Shown here one piece after another: positions 1 to 6,348 of a stretch of DNA of 13,857 bases. The position numbers and the translations under genes are program-made. The notes under the pieces are model-generated. The model searched no databases. It saw only the letters and a program-made list of their open reading frames with translations, and was not told the DNA's origin. The stretch is from NCBI RefSeq assembly GCF_000278725.1, contig NZ_ALCA01000128.1:1-13857 (forward strand), in the 5' to 3' direction. The DNA comes from Actinomyces sp. ICM47 (GTDB lineage Bacteria; Actinomycetota; Actinomycetes; Actinomycetales; Actinomycetaceae). Position 1 is the first letter of the stretch. Each line of letters opens with the position of its first letter.

Positions 1-27
1 AGTATCGGGCCCCACTCGCGTGAGAAA

Positions 28-711
28 TCAGCGGGCGCGGCGCGCCAGGCGGTCAACGTCGAGGAGGGTCACGGCGCGACCCTCCAGGCGGATCCAGCCG
101 CGCGACACGAAGTCGGCGAGCGACTTGTTAACCGTCTCACGGGAGGCGCCAACCAGCTGGGCCAGCTCTTCCTGCGTGAGGTCGTGAGGCACGTGGACGC
201 CCTTGTCGGTTGCGGTGCCGAAGCGGTCAGCCAGATCCAGGAGGGCCTTGGCGACGCGGCCGGGCACGTCGGAGAAGACGAGGTCGGAGAGAGATTCGTT
301 GGTGCGGCGCAGGCGCTGTGCGAGGGCACGCAGCATGTGCTTCGCCAGCGTCGGGTTGGTGTCGAGCACGTGCATGAGATCCTCGTGCTCGAGGAAGAGG
401 AGCGAGGCCGGGGACACGGCGGTCGCGGTGGTTGAACGCGGACCCGGATCGAAGAGCGTGAGCTCACCGATGATCTCGCCGGGGCCGAGGACGGCGAGGA
501 GGGACTCGCGACCGTCGCTCGAGGTGTGGCCGAGCTTGACTTTGCCCTCGGTCACGATGTAAAGGCGATCACCGAGATCGCCTTCGTCGAAGAGTGTCTC
601 ACCGCGACGCAGGGTCGTATGACCCATCTTCTGCTGGAGGGACACCTGTTGTGCATCATCAAGGCCACCGAACAGCGGCACCTGGCTGATGAAGTTGCCG
701 TCACCGATCAT
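28..711 (-). CDS. crp: Crp/GlxR-family cAMP-responsive transcriptional regulator
   Basis: This 227-aa cytoplasmic DNA-binding protein has the full length and layout of the actinobacterial Crp/GlxR family. Residues ~8-115 form the cyclic-nucleotide-binding beta-roll, with the phosphate-binding cassette at G82-E83-L84 and R92-S93. A long dimerisation helix follows, with T137-N138 where CRP contacts cAMP. A winged helix-turn-helix follows at ~178-210, with recognition helix S190-R191-E192-T193-V194. The stretch SDVPGRVAKALLDLADRFGT is typical of GlxR and of Rv3676 Crp. The ATG start is supported by an AAGGAG ribosome site (plus-strand 721-726) nine bases upstream. The gene reads away from a 180-bp upstream gap containing a palindrome. 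The family acts as a global regulator of carbon and respiratory genes. The cAMP-contact residues look intact, so ligand binding is likely; the regulon here is unknown. Confidence 0.93.
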   Translation of the reverse strand: MIGDGNFISQVPLFGGLDDAQQVSLQQKMGHTTLRRGETLFDEGDLGDRLYIVTEGKVKLGHTSSDGRESLLAVLGPGEIIGELTLFDPGPRSTTATAVSPASLLFLEHEDLMHVLDTNPTLAKHMLRALAQRLRRTNESLSDLVFSDVPGRVAKALLDLADRFGTATDKGVHVPHDLTQEELAQLVGASRETVNKSLADFVSRGWIRLEGRAVTLLDVDRLARRAR

Positions 712-820
712 GGTGCGGAGCTCCTTCCGCTCGTGCCCGATTGCTCGGGCGTTCCGTTTGAGGCTGCGCGGCGATCCCCATGCGTTATATCGATCACTAG
801 GAGGTACCGCGTATCACACC

Positions 821-888
821 ATTATGCCCTATTTATCAGGTGAAACATGTTTCATTCTGCGATTTGTGTGAGCTGTCTAATGAAACAC
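821..888 (-). promoter_or_regulatory. Putative crp promoter and operator with three TGAAACA half-sites
   Basis: Upstream of the crp-type gene is a perfect 14-bp palindrome, TGAAACATGTTTCA (841-854). It is made of half-sites GTGAAACA (840-847) and TGTTTCAT (848-855). A third half-site, ATGAAACA, lies at 880-887 and is inverted relative to the second. On the minus strand a CATAAT hexamer (821-826) could serve as a -10 box. A -35 box at 16-18 bp spacing would fall inside the palindrome, so a bound protein would be expected to block this promoter. I see no clear TGTGA-N6-TCACA site for self-regulation. The promoter call is weak; the palindrome itself is certain. Confidence 0.4.
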
Positions 889-891
889 AAG

Positions 892-1797
892 CTAAATGTC
901 GTGTGCGTCGACGTGCTGCGCCAAGGCCTCGGCGACCATTTGGGGTGCTTCCTCGGGCAAAAAGTGCCCGGCCTCGCGAATGACGATCTGGGTCAGGGGT
1001 GCGTCGACAAACTGCGCGTCAGCCGCGTGATCGAGCGCCGACCATGCGCCGTCGTCACGCCCCACGAGAGAGAGGACGGGAACCTTCACCGGCTCCGCGA
1101 GGGTGCGGCGCAGCTCGCGCGACAGTGAACGGGTGGCGCGTAGTCCCCGCAAGGCCGTGTGGGCGGCAAACGGGCGGCGAAGCGCCGCACGGTAGGGTCC
1201 CGACTGTGACACGAGGCCGTCCACGTTTGCTGGCGAGGCCCACGCGCGGTAGACGGTCGTCACAAGCGAACCGGAGCGCAGGGCACGTTCCCGGCCCGTG
1301 GGCAGTGCCAATCGACCCTGGAGGACGCGACCGCCCGCCCAGGGCGCATGTCCGACGAGTGGCTGTACGCCGAGGGGGTGAGGAGCCGACAGGACCGCTA
1401 CCGAGCGCAGTTCGAGCGGCGCGAGCGCGCCAATCATCCACGCGACCGTACCTCCCAGCCCCAGCCCCGCCACGGAGAACGACGCGATACCGAGGGCGCG
1501 CACGACGCCGATCACGTCGTCGGCCATCTGAGCCAGGTCGCAGTCCCCTCGCGTTAGATCGGACGTACCAAAGCCTCGCAAATCGAGGGCCAACACGCGC
1601 GACGTCGACTCCGCGAGAAGGGGCAGGACCTCGCGCCAGGACCACCAGTGCTCGGGAAAACCGTGCAGCAGAACCAACGCATGGTCCATGCCCTGGCCCA
1701 TGTCGGCGACATGAAATGCAGCTCCGCCAGCGCTCACGTGCCGATGGGTCCAGGGACCCTCCAACTCGATCGCGCTGGCGGGGATCAGATTCTTCAC
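892..1797 (-). CDS. Alpha/beta hydrolase (EphE-like) lacking the nucleophile residue
   Basis: This 301-aa protein has the alpha/beta-hydrolase fold of the epoxide hydrolase/haloalkane dehalogenase branch. The oxyanion-hole motif HGFPE is at 45-49, followed by HWWSW, and LDLRGFGTSD is at 71-80. The nucleophile elbow at 109-116 reads VAGLGLGG. Aligned with the usual G-H-D-W-G-G or G-x-S-x-G, the nucleophile position (G113) is glycine. The acid (D248/D249 in VGRDDG) and the histidine (H278 in EAGHFLPEE) are present. The GTG start overlaps the TGA stop of the upstream gene (GTGA, 1794-1797), indicating translational coupling. In mycobacteria an EphE homologue lies in the same neighbourhood. Because of the missing nucleophile, hydrolase activity is doubtful; a binding or structural role, or an unusual mechanism, is possible. 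Confidence 0.85.
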   Translation of the reverse strand: MKNLIPASAIELEGPWTHRHVSAGGAAFHVADMGQGMDHALVLLHGFPEHWWSWREVLPLLAESTSRVLALDLRGFGTSDLTRGDCDLAQMADDVIGVVRALGIASFSVAGLGLGGTVAWMIGALAPLELRSVAVLSAPHPLGVQPLVGHAPWAGGRVLQGRLALPTGRERALRSGSLVTTVYRAWASPANVDGLVSQSGPYRAALRRPFAAHTALRGLRATRSLSRELRRTLAEPVKVPVLSLVGRDDGAWSALDHAADAQFVDAPLTQIVIREAGHFLPEEAPQMVAEALAQHVDAHDI

Positions 1798-3581
1798 TTG
1801 CGCGTCAGGTCCTTCGCGGCCTTCTTGCGGGCGCGCTTGGAGTACAGGGCACCCGCGGGATTAACGGCCTCGATGGAGGTACGCAGTGCTTCCTCGGAGC
1901 GGCCATCGCGGCGCGCGCAGTGGCTGATGTAGCCCACGCCCATCAGGAGAACACCCAGCAGAACGAAGCGGCCCGAGTAACCGGTAGCCTGAAGGTGGTG
2001 CATGAGGTTCTCGCCGAAGGGGCTGGCGCTGGACAGCGCGGTCAGCGGTGCCTGAAGAGCCTTGGCCGTGATGCCGGGAGCAAGGACCCAGGGCATGCCG
2101 ATGAGCAGGAAGAGGAGGCCCATGATCCACGCGCCCAGGGAGGAGCGGCGGGCGATCACGCACAGGATCATGGAAAGAACGATTGTGCCGAGCAGTTCGC
2201 CGAGCGCCGAGAGTGATGCGATGCCCGAGAACATGGGTGCATCCTCGGCCAGCGTCATGCGGGCACCCGCGTCCGCAGCCAGGTACCAGCCGAGGGGTGC
2301 GAGGAACAGGAACAGCAGGAAGGACAGGGCATGCGCGCCGGTACGCGAGGGCATCTCGGTGGCCGTGGGCATCGGGCCGAAGAGTTCCTCGTCCAGTCGA
2401 GCCGCGGCCGACTGTTCGGAGCGCTCGCGCCCCGCAGAAGCAATCGAGGCCAGGGTGGCGGCGTCGCGCTCGTCGTCCTGCGCATTCAGCAGGGAGCGGC
2501 GGCGGGGCCCCTCGTCCCTGGCCGAAGCAGCACCTGCGCCTGCCACGGCGGCTGCGCCCGCGACCGCAGCGGCACCCGCGACGGCTGCGTCGCCCAGGTT
2601 AGCATCGGTCGTGGTGTCAGTCTGATCCTGGTCCTCAAAGGAGTAGGGGGAAGCGGCCCTGCACTCGGACAGGCGCGTGGACAGCTGTCGCGTCGGCACG
2701 TCCGTGTAAGCGCTCTCCTCGTCCCTCTGCTTCGGCAGCTTCGTCGTGGGCACGTCGATGGACGAATGCTCCTCGGCGGCGTCTGCCGTGAACTCAGCGG
2801 CGGCGCGCGCCTCCTGAGCGGCGGGGCTGAGTGCCGGGATCGACGGGGAGAAAGGCTCGTCGTCGCCGAAGATCATGGATCGGCGTGAGGATAGTGACGG
2901 GGACGAGGCCTCGGTGGCCTCAGCGGCAGCACCGCCGACCGTGTACGTGGGATCCCCGGTGTTGTTGTCTTCGATGACTGCCTCCTCGGCGAGGTTGTGA
3001 TTCTCGCGCGTGACCGGGGCGTGGTCCTCCCGCACGGAATCCAGGTTTAGGCCCAGCGCGGCGGCTGCCTGTGCGGGCGTCATGATGGGGGAGTGCACGG
3101 GTTCCTCCGCGACAGGTTCCGCGAAGACCGGTGCCTTGGCGGTGGGCACATCCACCCGCGAAGGCTCCGTGTCCTCATCGTCGACCGTGAAATCGTCGGC
3201 GAGTGCGGCCTCCTGCTCGGCGAATCCATCCACCTCGGGGGCATCAAAGGAAGCATCCTCAAGCTGATCCTCGAAAGCGAGATCTGAGTCGGCCTCGTCC
3301 GCGAACTCAACGGCGGGTGCGGGGACGACGGGCAGCTCGCCGGTAGAGATCTTGTCCTCAATGGCGGGCTTGAGCGGCGCAGCTCCGGGCACGCGACCCG
3401 TCAGGCCGCCGATTGCAACTGACTCGATCTCGCCCGTGTTGATCGGTTCGCTGGTCTCGCCGATGATCGCGGCTGCATCGGAACCGTCACCGGGCAATTC
3501 GATCTCTTCACCGGTTAGGACCACGTTGTCGCGGTCGTCCGTGGCGCGCTCGCGCTGGACGTCGGACTCGTTCTCGGACAT
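1794..3581 (-). CDS. Large acidic disordered protein with C-terminal membrane domain
   Basis: Unrecognised 595-aa protein. I start it at the ATG at 3581 because AAAGGAGG lies five bases upstream; an in-frame start at 3605 has no such site. Residues 1 to ~410 are Asp/Glu/Ala/Pro-rich and probably disordered. They carry two sets of short motifs: TGE followed by E, I or L near residues 23, 49 and 80, and DVPT near 144, 276 and 294. An alanine-rich AVAG repeat lies near 333-351. About four hydrophobic helices follow (roughly 417-436, 457-477, 481-503, 536-555), then a basic tail (SKRARKKAAKDLTRK). The N-terminus has no signal peptide, so the acidic region is probably cytoplasmic. It is coupled by a GTGA overlap to the downstream hydrolase gene. 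The motifs could be Ser/Thr-kinase or FHA-domain targets; this is inference. The boundary and frame are secure. Confidence 0.8.
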   Translation of the reverse strand: MSENESDVQRERATDDRDNVVLTGEEIELPGDGSDAAAIIGETSEPINTGEIESVAIGGLTGRVPGAAPLKPAIEDKISTGELPVVPAPAVEFADEADSDLAFEDQLEDASFDAPEVDGFAEQEAALADDFTVDDEDTEPSRVDVPTAKAPVFAEPVAEEPVHSPIMTPAQAAAALGLNLDSVREDHAPVTRENHNLAEEAVIEDNNTGDPTYTVGGAAAEATEASSPSLSSRRSMIFGDDEPFSPSIPALSPAAQEARAAAEFTADAAEEHSSIDVPTTKLPKQRDEESAYTDVPTRQLSTRLSECRAASPYSFEDQDQTDTTTDANLGDAAVAGAAAVAGAAAVAGAGAASARDEGPRRRSLLNAQDDERDAATLASIASAGRERSEQSAAARLDEELFGPMPTATEMPSRTGAHALSFLLFLFLAPLGWYLAADAGARMTLAEDAPMFSGIASLSALGELLGTIVLSMILCVIARRSSLGAWIMGLLFLLIGMPWVLAPGITAKALQAPLTALSSASPFGENLMHHLQATGYSGRFVLLGVLLMGVGYISHCARRDGRSEEALRTSIEAVNPAGALYSKRARKKAAKDLTRK

Positions 3582-3636
3582 GCTTCCTCCTTTATACCTG
3601 CCCACATATTACGTTTTCAGTGGCCTTATGTGCGCA

Positions 3637-4566
3637 TTACTCTGCGGCAGGCCCCTGATTGTAAGTCGCATCTTCTACAGAATCGAGGCGCCTCACCGCG
3701 CGGATACGTGCCCATAGGATACCCAGCGAAGCGCACCCTGTCGCCATCCCGAGCGCCGCCAACGTCGGACACGCGAGCGCCACCTTCGTCAGGATCGACG
3801 ACCCTGGAACGATGACGTTGCCTGTCAGCGACGCCCAGACCGGCACCACCACGTAAGTCGGCAGCACGAGAATCAACCACGTCGCCAGCTGCGTGCCCGT
3901 GATCGACCACCGAGCGCTCACCACGATAAGCGCCAACGCCAGCCCAGCCCCAACCGCCAGACCGTGGCCCATCGAGTGCCCCCTCAGCATACCCTCCAGA
4001 CCCAGTGCCGCCACGCTCGTCGTATTCGAGGGCGCCGCACCGATCATGAGCGCGGCGACCGCGAGAGCGGCGGGGATCGCGACCGTCGTACCGAAGGCGT
4101 GACGGTGCACACGCGCGAGCGGCATGCGCGTCGACTGCCCGGCGCGCACCCGCACAGACTTGATCGTCAGCGCGCACGCCCCCAGCATCAGGGACAGACA
4201 CACCGGGTACAGGCTCCACACGACTCCCGCGGACATGTCGTCGGGCTCGACCGATGACTTCATGAGAAACGGGATGCGGGCCACACCGTAGAACTGGGTG
4301 GCTCCCACAATGATCGACCACACGAAGGTCACAACCATTCCCGTGCTGGACTCTTCGCAATTCAGCGCAATGAGCGCCAGGAGCAGGGAGGCGAGCGCCA
4401 GGCCGATGAGTCCCTCAACCGAGGCCAGGGGCTGGCCTACGGCTGCCAGAGCCTGCACGTCCACCATCGACGACCCCAGGAACACCAGGGCGATGGGGGC
4501 GAACACGAACGCGAAAAGACCCGAGCGCAGGCGCGCGGAGAGGCTTCGATGCTGCAAAAGCGTCAT
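3637..4566 (-). CDS. Hypothetical polytopic membrane protein (about 8 helices)
   Basis: Unrecognised 309-aa protein with about eight predicted membrane spans (roughly residues 17-36, 49-69, 76-94, 114-134, 158-177, 201-218, 226-247, 261-284). Short loops and a basic interior loop (KSVRVRAGQSTRMPLARVHRH, ~136-156) suggest an integral cytoplasmic-membrane protein. No transporter signature, catalytic motif or metal-binding set is evident. The start is placed at the ATG at 4566. A longer in-frame reading to 4656 would overlap the divergent neighbour and has an arginine-rich, non-native-looking N-terminus. Only a weak AGGGG precedes the ATG, and the divergent gene starts 17 bp away, so a leaderless transcript is plausible. 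Fifty-five bases separate its stop from the next minus-strand gene, so co-transcription is possible. Confidence 0.75.
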   Translation of the reverse strand: MTLLQHRSLSARLRSGLFAFVFAPIALVFLGSSMVDVQALAAVGQPLASVEGLIGLALASLLLALIALNCEESSTGMVVTFVWSIIVGATQFYGVARIPFLMKSSVEPDDMSAGVVWSLYPVCLSLMLGACALTIKSVRVRAGQSTRMPLARVHRHAFGTTVAIPAALAVAALMIGAAPSNTTSVAALGLEGMLRGHSMGHGLAVGAGLALALIVVSARWSITGTQLATWLILVLPTYVVVPVWASLTGNVIVPGSSILTKVALACPTLAALGMATGCASLGILWARIRAVRRLDSVEDATYNQGPAAE

Positions 4567-4583
4567 GCCCCTAGTGTAGAGGG
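4567..4583. promoter_or_regulatory. Minimal divergent start region with overlapping -10-like boxes
   Basis: Only 17 bp separate the two divergent start codons. This gap plus the first base of the right-hand gene contains a near-inverted repeat: CCCCTA (4568-4573) faces TAGaGGGG (4577-4584). TAGTGT on the plus strand (4572-4577) and TACACT on the minus strand (4573-4578) each sit 6-7 bp before a start codon. That is where a -10 box of a leaderless transcript would be. No good -35 box is seen on either side, so this is tentative. Confidence 0.25.
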
Positions 4584-5420
4584 GTGAGTATCGAAGCCCT
4601 CGTTGACCCCGCTCCTGCCGTGCTGCGTGCCGCCGCCGCGCGCCCCGACGTCGCATCCGCCATGGACGAGGCGCACGCCGCGCTTGCGGACCTGCGTTTT
4701 TCTGAGGGCCTGCGACGAGGCTGGGAGGAGGCCCGCGCTGAGGCAGCCGTTCGCGAAGCCGCCGCCCTGTCCATCATCGAGGGTGCCCGCACCAGTGTCG
4801 ACGACGTGCGCGCCCTGTCCATGGCGGACGAAGGAGGCGCTGCCTCGGACCCGGGTGCCGCGCTTGCCCTGGGGATCTGGCGCTCGCAATGGAACCTCGC
4901 CTCCCACTTTCCTGCCCTTAATACGCGCTCCCAGGGGGGTGTACGCGTGGCCCCCACGCCCCTGCCCGCGCTGATCGCCGGGCTGCACAGGGACGCTTGT
5001 TCCGGCCTGGTCGCCACCGGTCTGACCCCGCCGCGTGAGGTTGCAGTGCCGACGGACCCCGCCCTGCTGGCCCCCGCCTTGGGCTACGCGCGCTGCGACG
5101 CGCCCGCCCTGGCCGTCGCCGCCGCTCTGACCGCCCACTTCCGATTCCGGCGTGTCTTCGCCCAGGCCTCGTCCGTCGTGGGAGGGGGACTGGCCCGGTG
5201 GATCCTCGTCACCCGCGGCGTCGACCCGACCGGCGTGTGCGTGCCGAGCGCCTACGACGCGCTCGACCCGGCGCGCGCGGGGCGTTCCCTCGCAGGATGG
5301 GTGAGCGCCGACGAGGCCGGCCTGGCCCGGTGGATCACCCACTACTGCGCGGGCGTCGTCTACGGTGCCCAGGTCGGGCGCGACGTCGCCCGCCACGTGC
5401 AGGCGGGCAGGCTCTCCTAG
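4584..5420 (+). CDS. Fic-fold-like protein with degenerate active site (Rv3662c-type)
   Basis: This 278-aa protein lies where mycobacteria have the uncharacterised Rv3662c. Its order of segments resembles a class II Fic protein. An N-terminal helical region contains REAAALSIIEGART (57-70), like the Fic_N 'EA-SS-IEG-T' signature with S63, E66 and G67. A helix at ~88-108 and ALIAGLHRDACSG (129-141) follow. The core TAHFRFRRVFAQASSVVGGG (183-202) sits where Fic proteins have A-H-x-x-F...H-P-F-x-D-G-N-G-R. SAYDAL (222-227) and the C-terminal helix RWITHYCAGVVYGAQ (249-263) also align. The catalytic His, the Asp/Glu and the GNGR anion hole are absent, so AMP transfer is not expected. The GTG start has AGAGGGG directly against it, so a leaderless mRNA is possible. 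It converges on the HAD gene 14 bp away. Assignment to the Fic fold is my reading, not an established annotation. Confidence 0.7.
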   Translation: MSIEALVDPAPAVLRAAAARPDVASAMDEAHAALADLRFSEGLRRGWEEARAEAAVREAAALSIIEGARTSVDDVRALSMADEGGAASDPGAALALGIWRSQWNLASHFPALNTRSQGGVRVAPTPLPALIAGLHRDACSGLVATGLTPPREVAVPTDPALLAPALGYARCDAPALAVAAALTAHFRFRRVFAQASSVVGGGLARWILVTRGVDPTGVCVPSAYDALDPARAGRSLAGWVSADEAGLARWITHYCAGVVYGAQVGRDVARHVQAGRLS

Positions 5421-5434
5421 CTGCCCGTGGCCGC

Positions 5435-6205
5435 TCAGCGGCGCAACAGCGAGCTGGCCGCGACGCCCACCGCCACGCCCACCAGGAAGGGCACCGCGAT
5501 CTTCGCGGGCATGGGTACGCGGCGCGGCAGGACGCGCACCGTGGACGTGAAGGTGAGCGTGGGCCAGCCCTCGCGCTCAGCTATCTCGCGCAGCGCGCGG
5601 TCCGGATTGACCGCGTAGGGGTGGCCGACGAGGCGCAGCAGTGGCGCATCCGACACCGAATCCGAGTACGCCGAACACTCGGACAGATCCCACCCGCGCG
5701 AGCGAGCCAGGGCCTCGCACGCGTCCGCCTTGCCCTGCGCCTGGTTGAAGTGCGTGACCTCGCCCGTGAAACATCCGTCCTCATCCACGGCGGCTTTCGA
5801 CGCCAAGACCTCGTCCGCACCGAGCATCGTCGCGATCGGGCGCACCACCTGCTCCACCGACGCTGACGCGATCACCACGACGTCACCGATGCTCTTGTGG
5901 TAGGCGATGCGGCGCAGCGCCTGCGCGTAACATACCGGCTCGATCGTGCGCTCGAGCGCATCCTCGACCGTGGCCTCGAGGAACGCGGCGTTCCAGCCGC
6001 GGGCCATGCGGCCCATGGCCTCGGCCATCTGCCCCATGCGCGACTCGTCCGCTCCCGAGAGCAGGTACGGCAGCTGTACGAGGAATGAGGTGATTGCGGT
6101 GCGACGACTCATGAGACCGGCCTCGATAAACGGACCCGATAGCGCCACGTTCGACGACGTATCCAGAATCGTCTTATCCAGGTCAAAAAAGGCCGCACGT
6201 ACCAT
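5435..6205 (-). CDS. HAD-IB (SerB-like) phosphatase with C-terminal membrane anchor (Rv3661-type)
   Basis: This 256-aa haloacid-dehalogenase-superfamily phosphatase belongs to the HAD-IB branch (phosphoserine-phosphatase-like). Motif I is FFDLDKT, with nucleophile D8 and acid D10. Motif II is S114 in VVIASAS, motif III is K159 in QGKADACE, and motif IV is YSDSVSDAPLL with D182 and D186. All catalytic residues are present. A hydrophobic helix at ~232-252 followed by RR suggests a C-terminal anchor. I start it at the ATG at 6205, preceded by GGAG; the longer in-frame reading to 6358 begins with low-complexity sequence spanning the intergenic region and overlaps the divergent ssd gene. It diverges from ssd, as Rv3661 does from Rv3660c. 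The substrate is unknown. A GATAAT (minus strand, 6226-6231), a candidate -10 box, overlaps the first DnaA-like box. Confidence 0.9.
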   Translation of the reverse strand: MVRAAFFDLDKTILDTSSNVALSGPFIEAGLMSRRTAITSFLVQLPYLLSGADESRMGQMAEAMGRMARGWNAAFLEATVEDALERTIEPVCYAQALRRIAYHKSIGDVVVIASASVEQVVRPIATMLGADEVLASKAAVDEDGCFTGEVTHFNQAQGKADACEALARSRGWDLSECSAYSDSVSDAPLLRLVGHPYAVNPDRALREIAEREGWPTLTFTSTVRVLPRRVPMPAKIAVPFLVGVAVGVAASSLLRR

Positions 6206-6227
6206 CGCGTTTACTCCAGCGTCGGGA

Positions 6228-6296
6228 TTATCCACAGGGGTCCGCCGTCGGATCCCTCTATGCACAGGGTGGCATTTCGTGTCGGCGTTGTCCACA
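6228..6296 (+). promoter_or_regulatory. Triplet of DnaA-box-like 9-mers at exact 30-bp spacing, upstream of ssd/tad
   Basis: Three same-direction 9-mers lie at 6228-6236 (TTATCCACA), 6258-6266 (CTATGCACA) and 6288-6296 (TTGTCCACA). Their starts are exactly 30 bp apart. The outer two are perfect DnaA-box consensus forms (E. coli and Streptomyces type); the middle one deviates at two bases. Each continues as GGG, followed by G or T, so the conserved core is longer than a DnaA box. They occupy the 143-bp divergent gap between the HAD phosphatase and ssd, ending 52 bp before the ssd start. A similar triplet lies before the pilin gene. Confidence 0.65.
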
Positions 6297-6348
6297 GGGG
6301 TGCATCCGCCGGTAGACGCCCGCGCGTTCCCGGGCGCACCGTTGGGAG

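Noticed and set aside
999..2216. Long plus-strand open frame (405 aa) across the hydrolase and membrane-protein genes
   Set aside because: It is Arg/Pro-rich with no domain or ribosome site, and antisense to two well-supported coupled genes; a high-G+C shadow frame.
3582..3605. Longer N-terminus for the acidic membrane protein
   Set aside because: The ribosome site AAAGGAGG lies within this stretch and fits the ATG at 3581.
5430..5442. GCCGCTCAGCGGC inverted repeat at the convergent gene ends as a terminator
   Set aside because: The loop would be one base and there is no T-tract; it also lies in the HAD stop region, so it is probably incidental.
5198..5866. Plus-strand 222-aa frame across the end of the Fic-like gene and into the HAD gene
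   Set aside because: Arg-rich, no motif, and overlaps two genes with recognisable motifs.
6228..6296. Chromosomal origin of replication, because of perfect DnaA boxes
   Set aside because: No dnaA/dnaN/gyrB neighbours, no AT-rich unwinding region, only three boxes all in one direction, and an equivalent set lies 4 kb away; a regulatory role is more likely.
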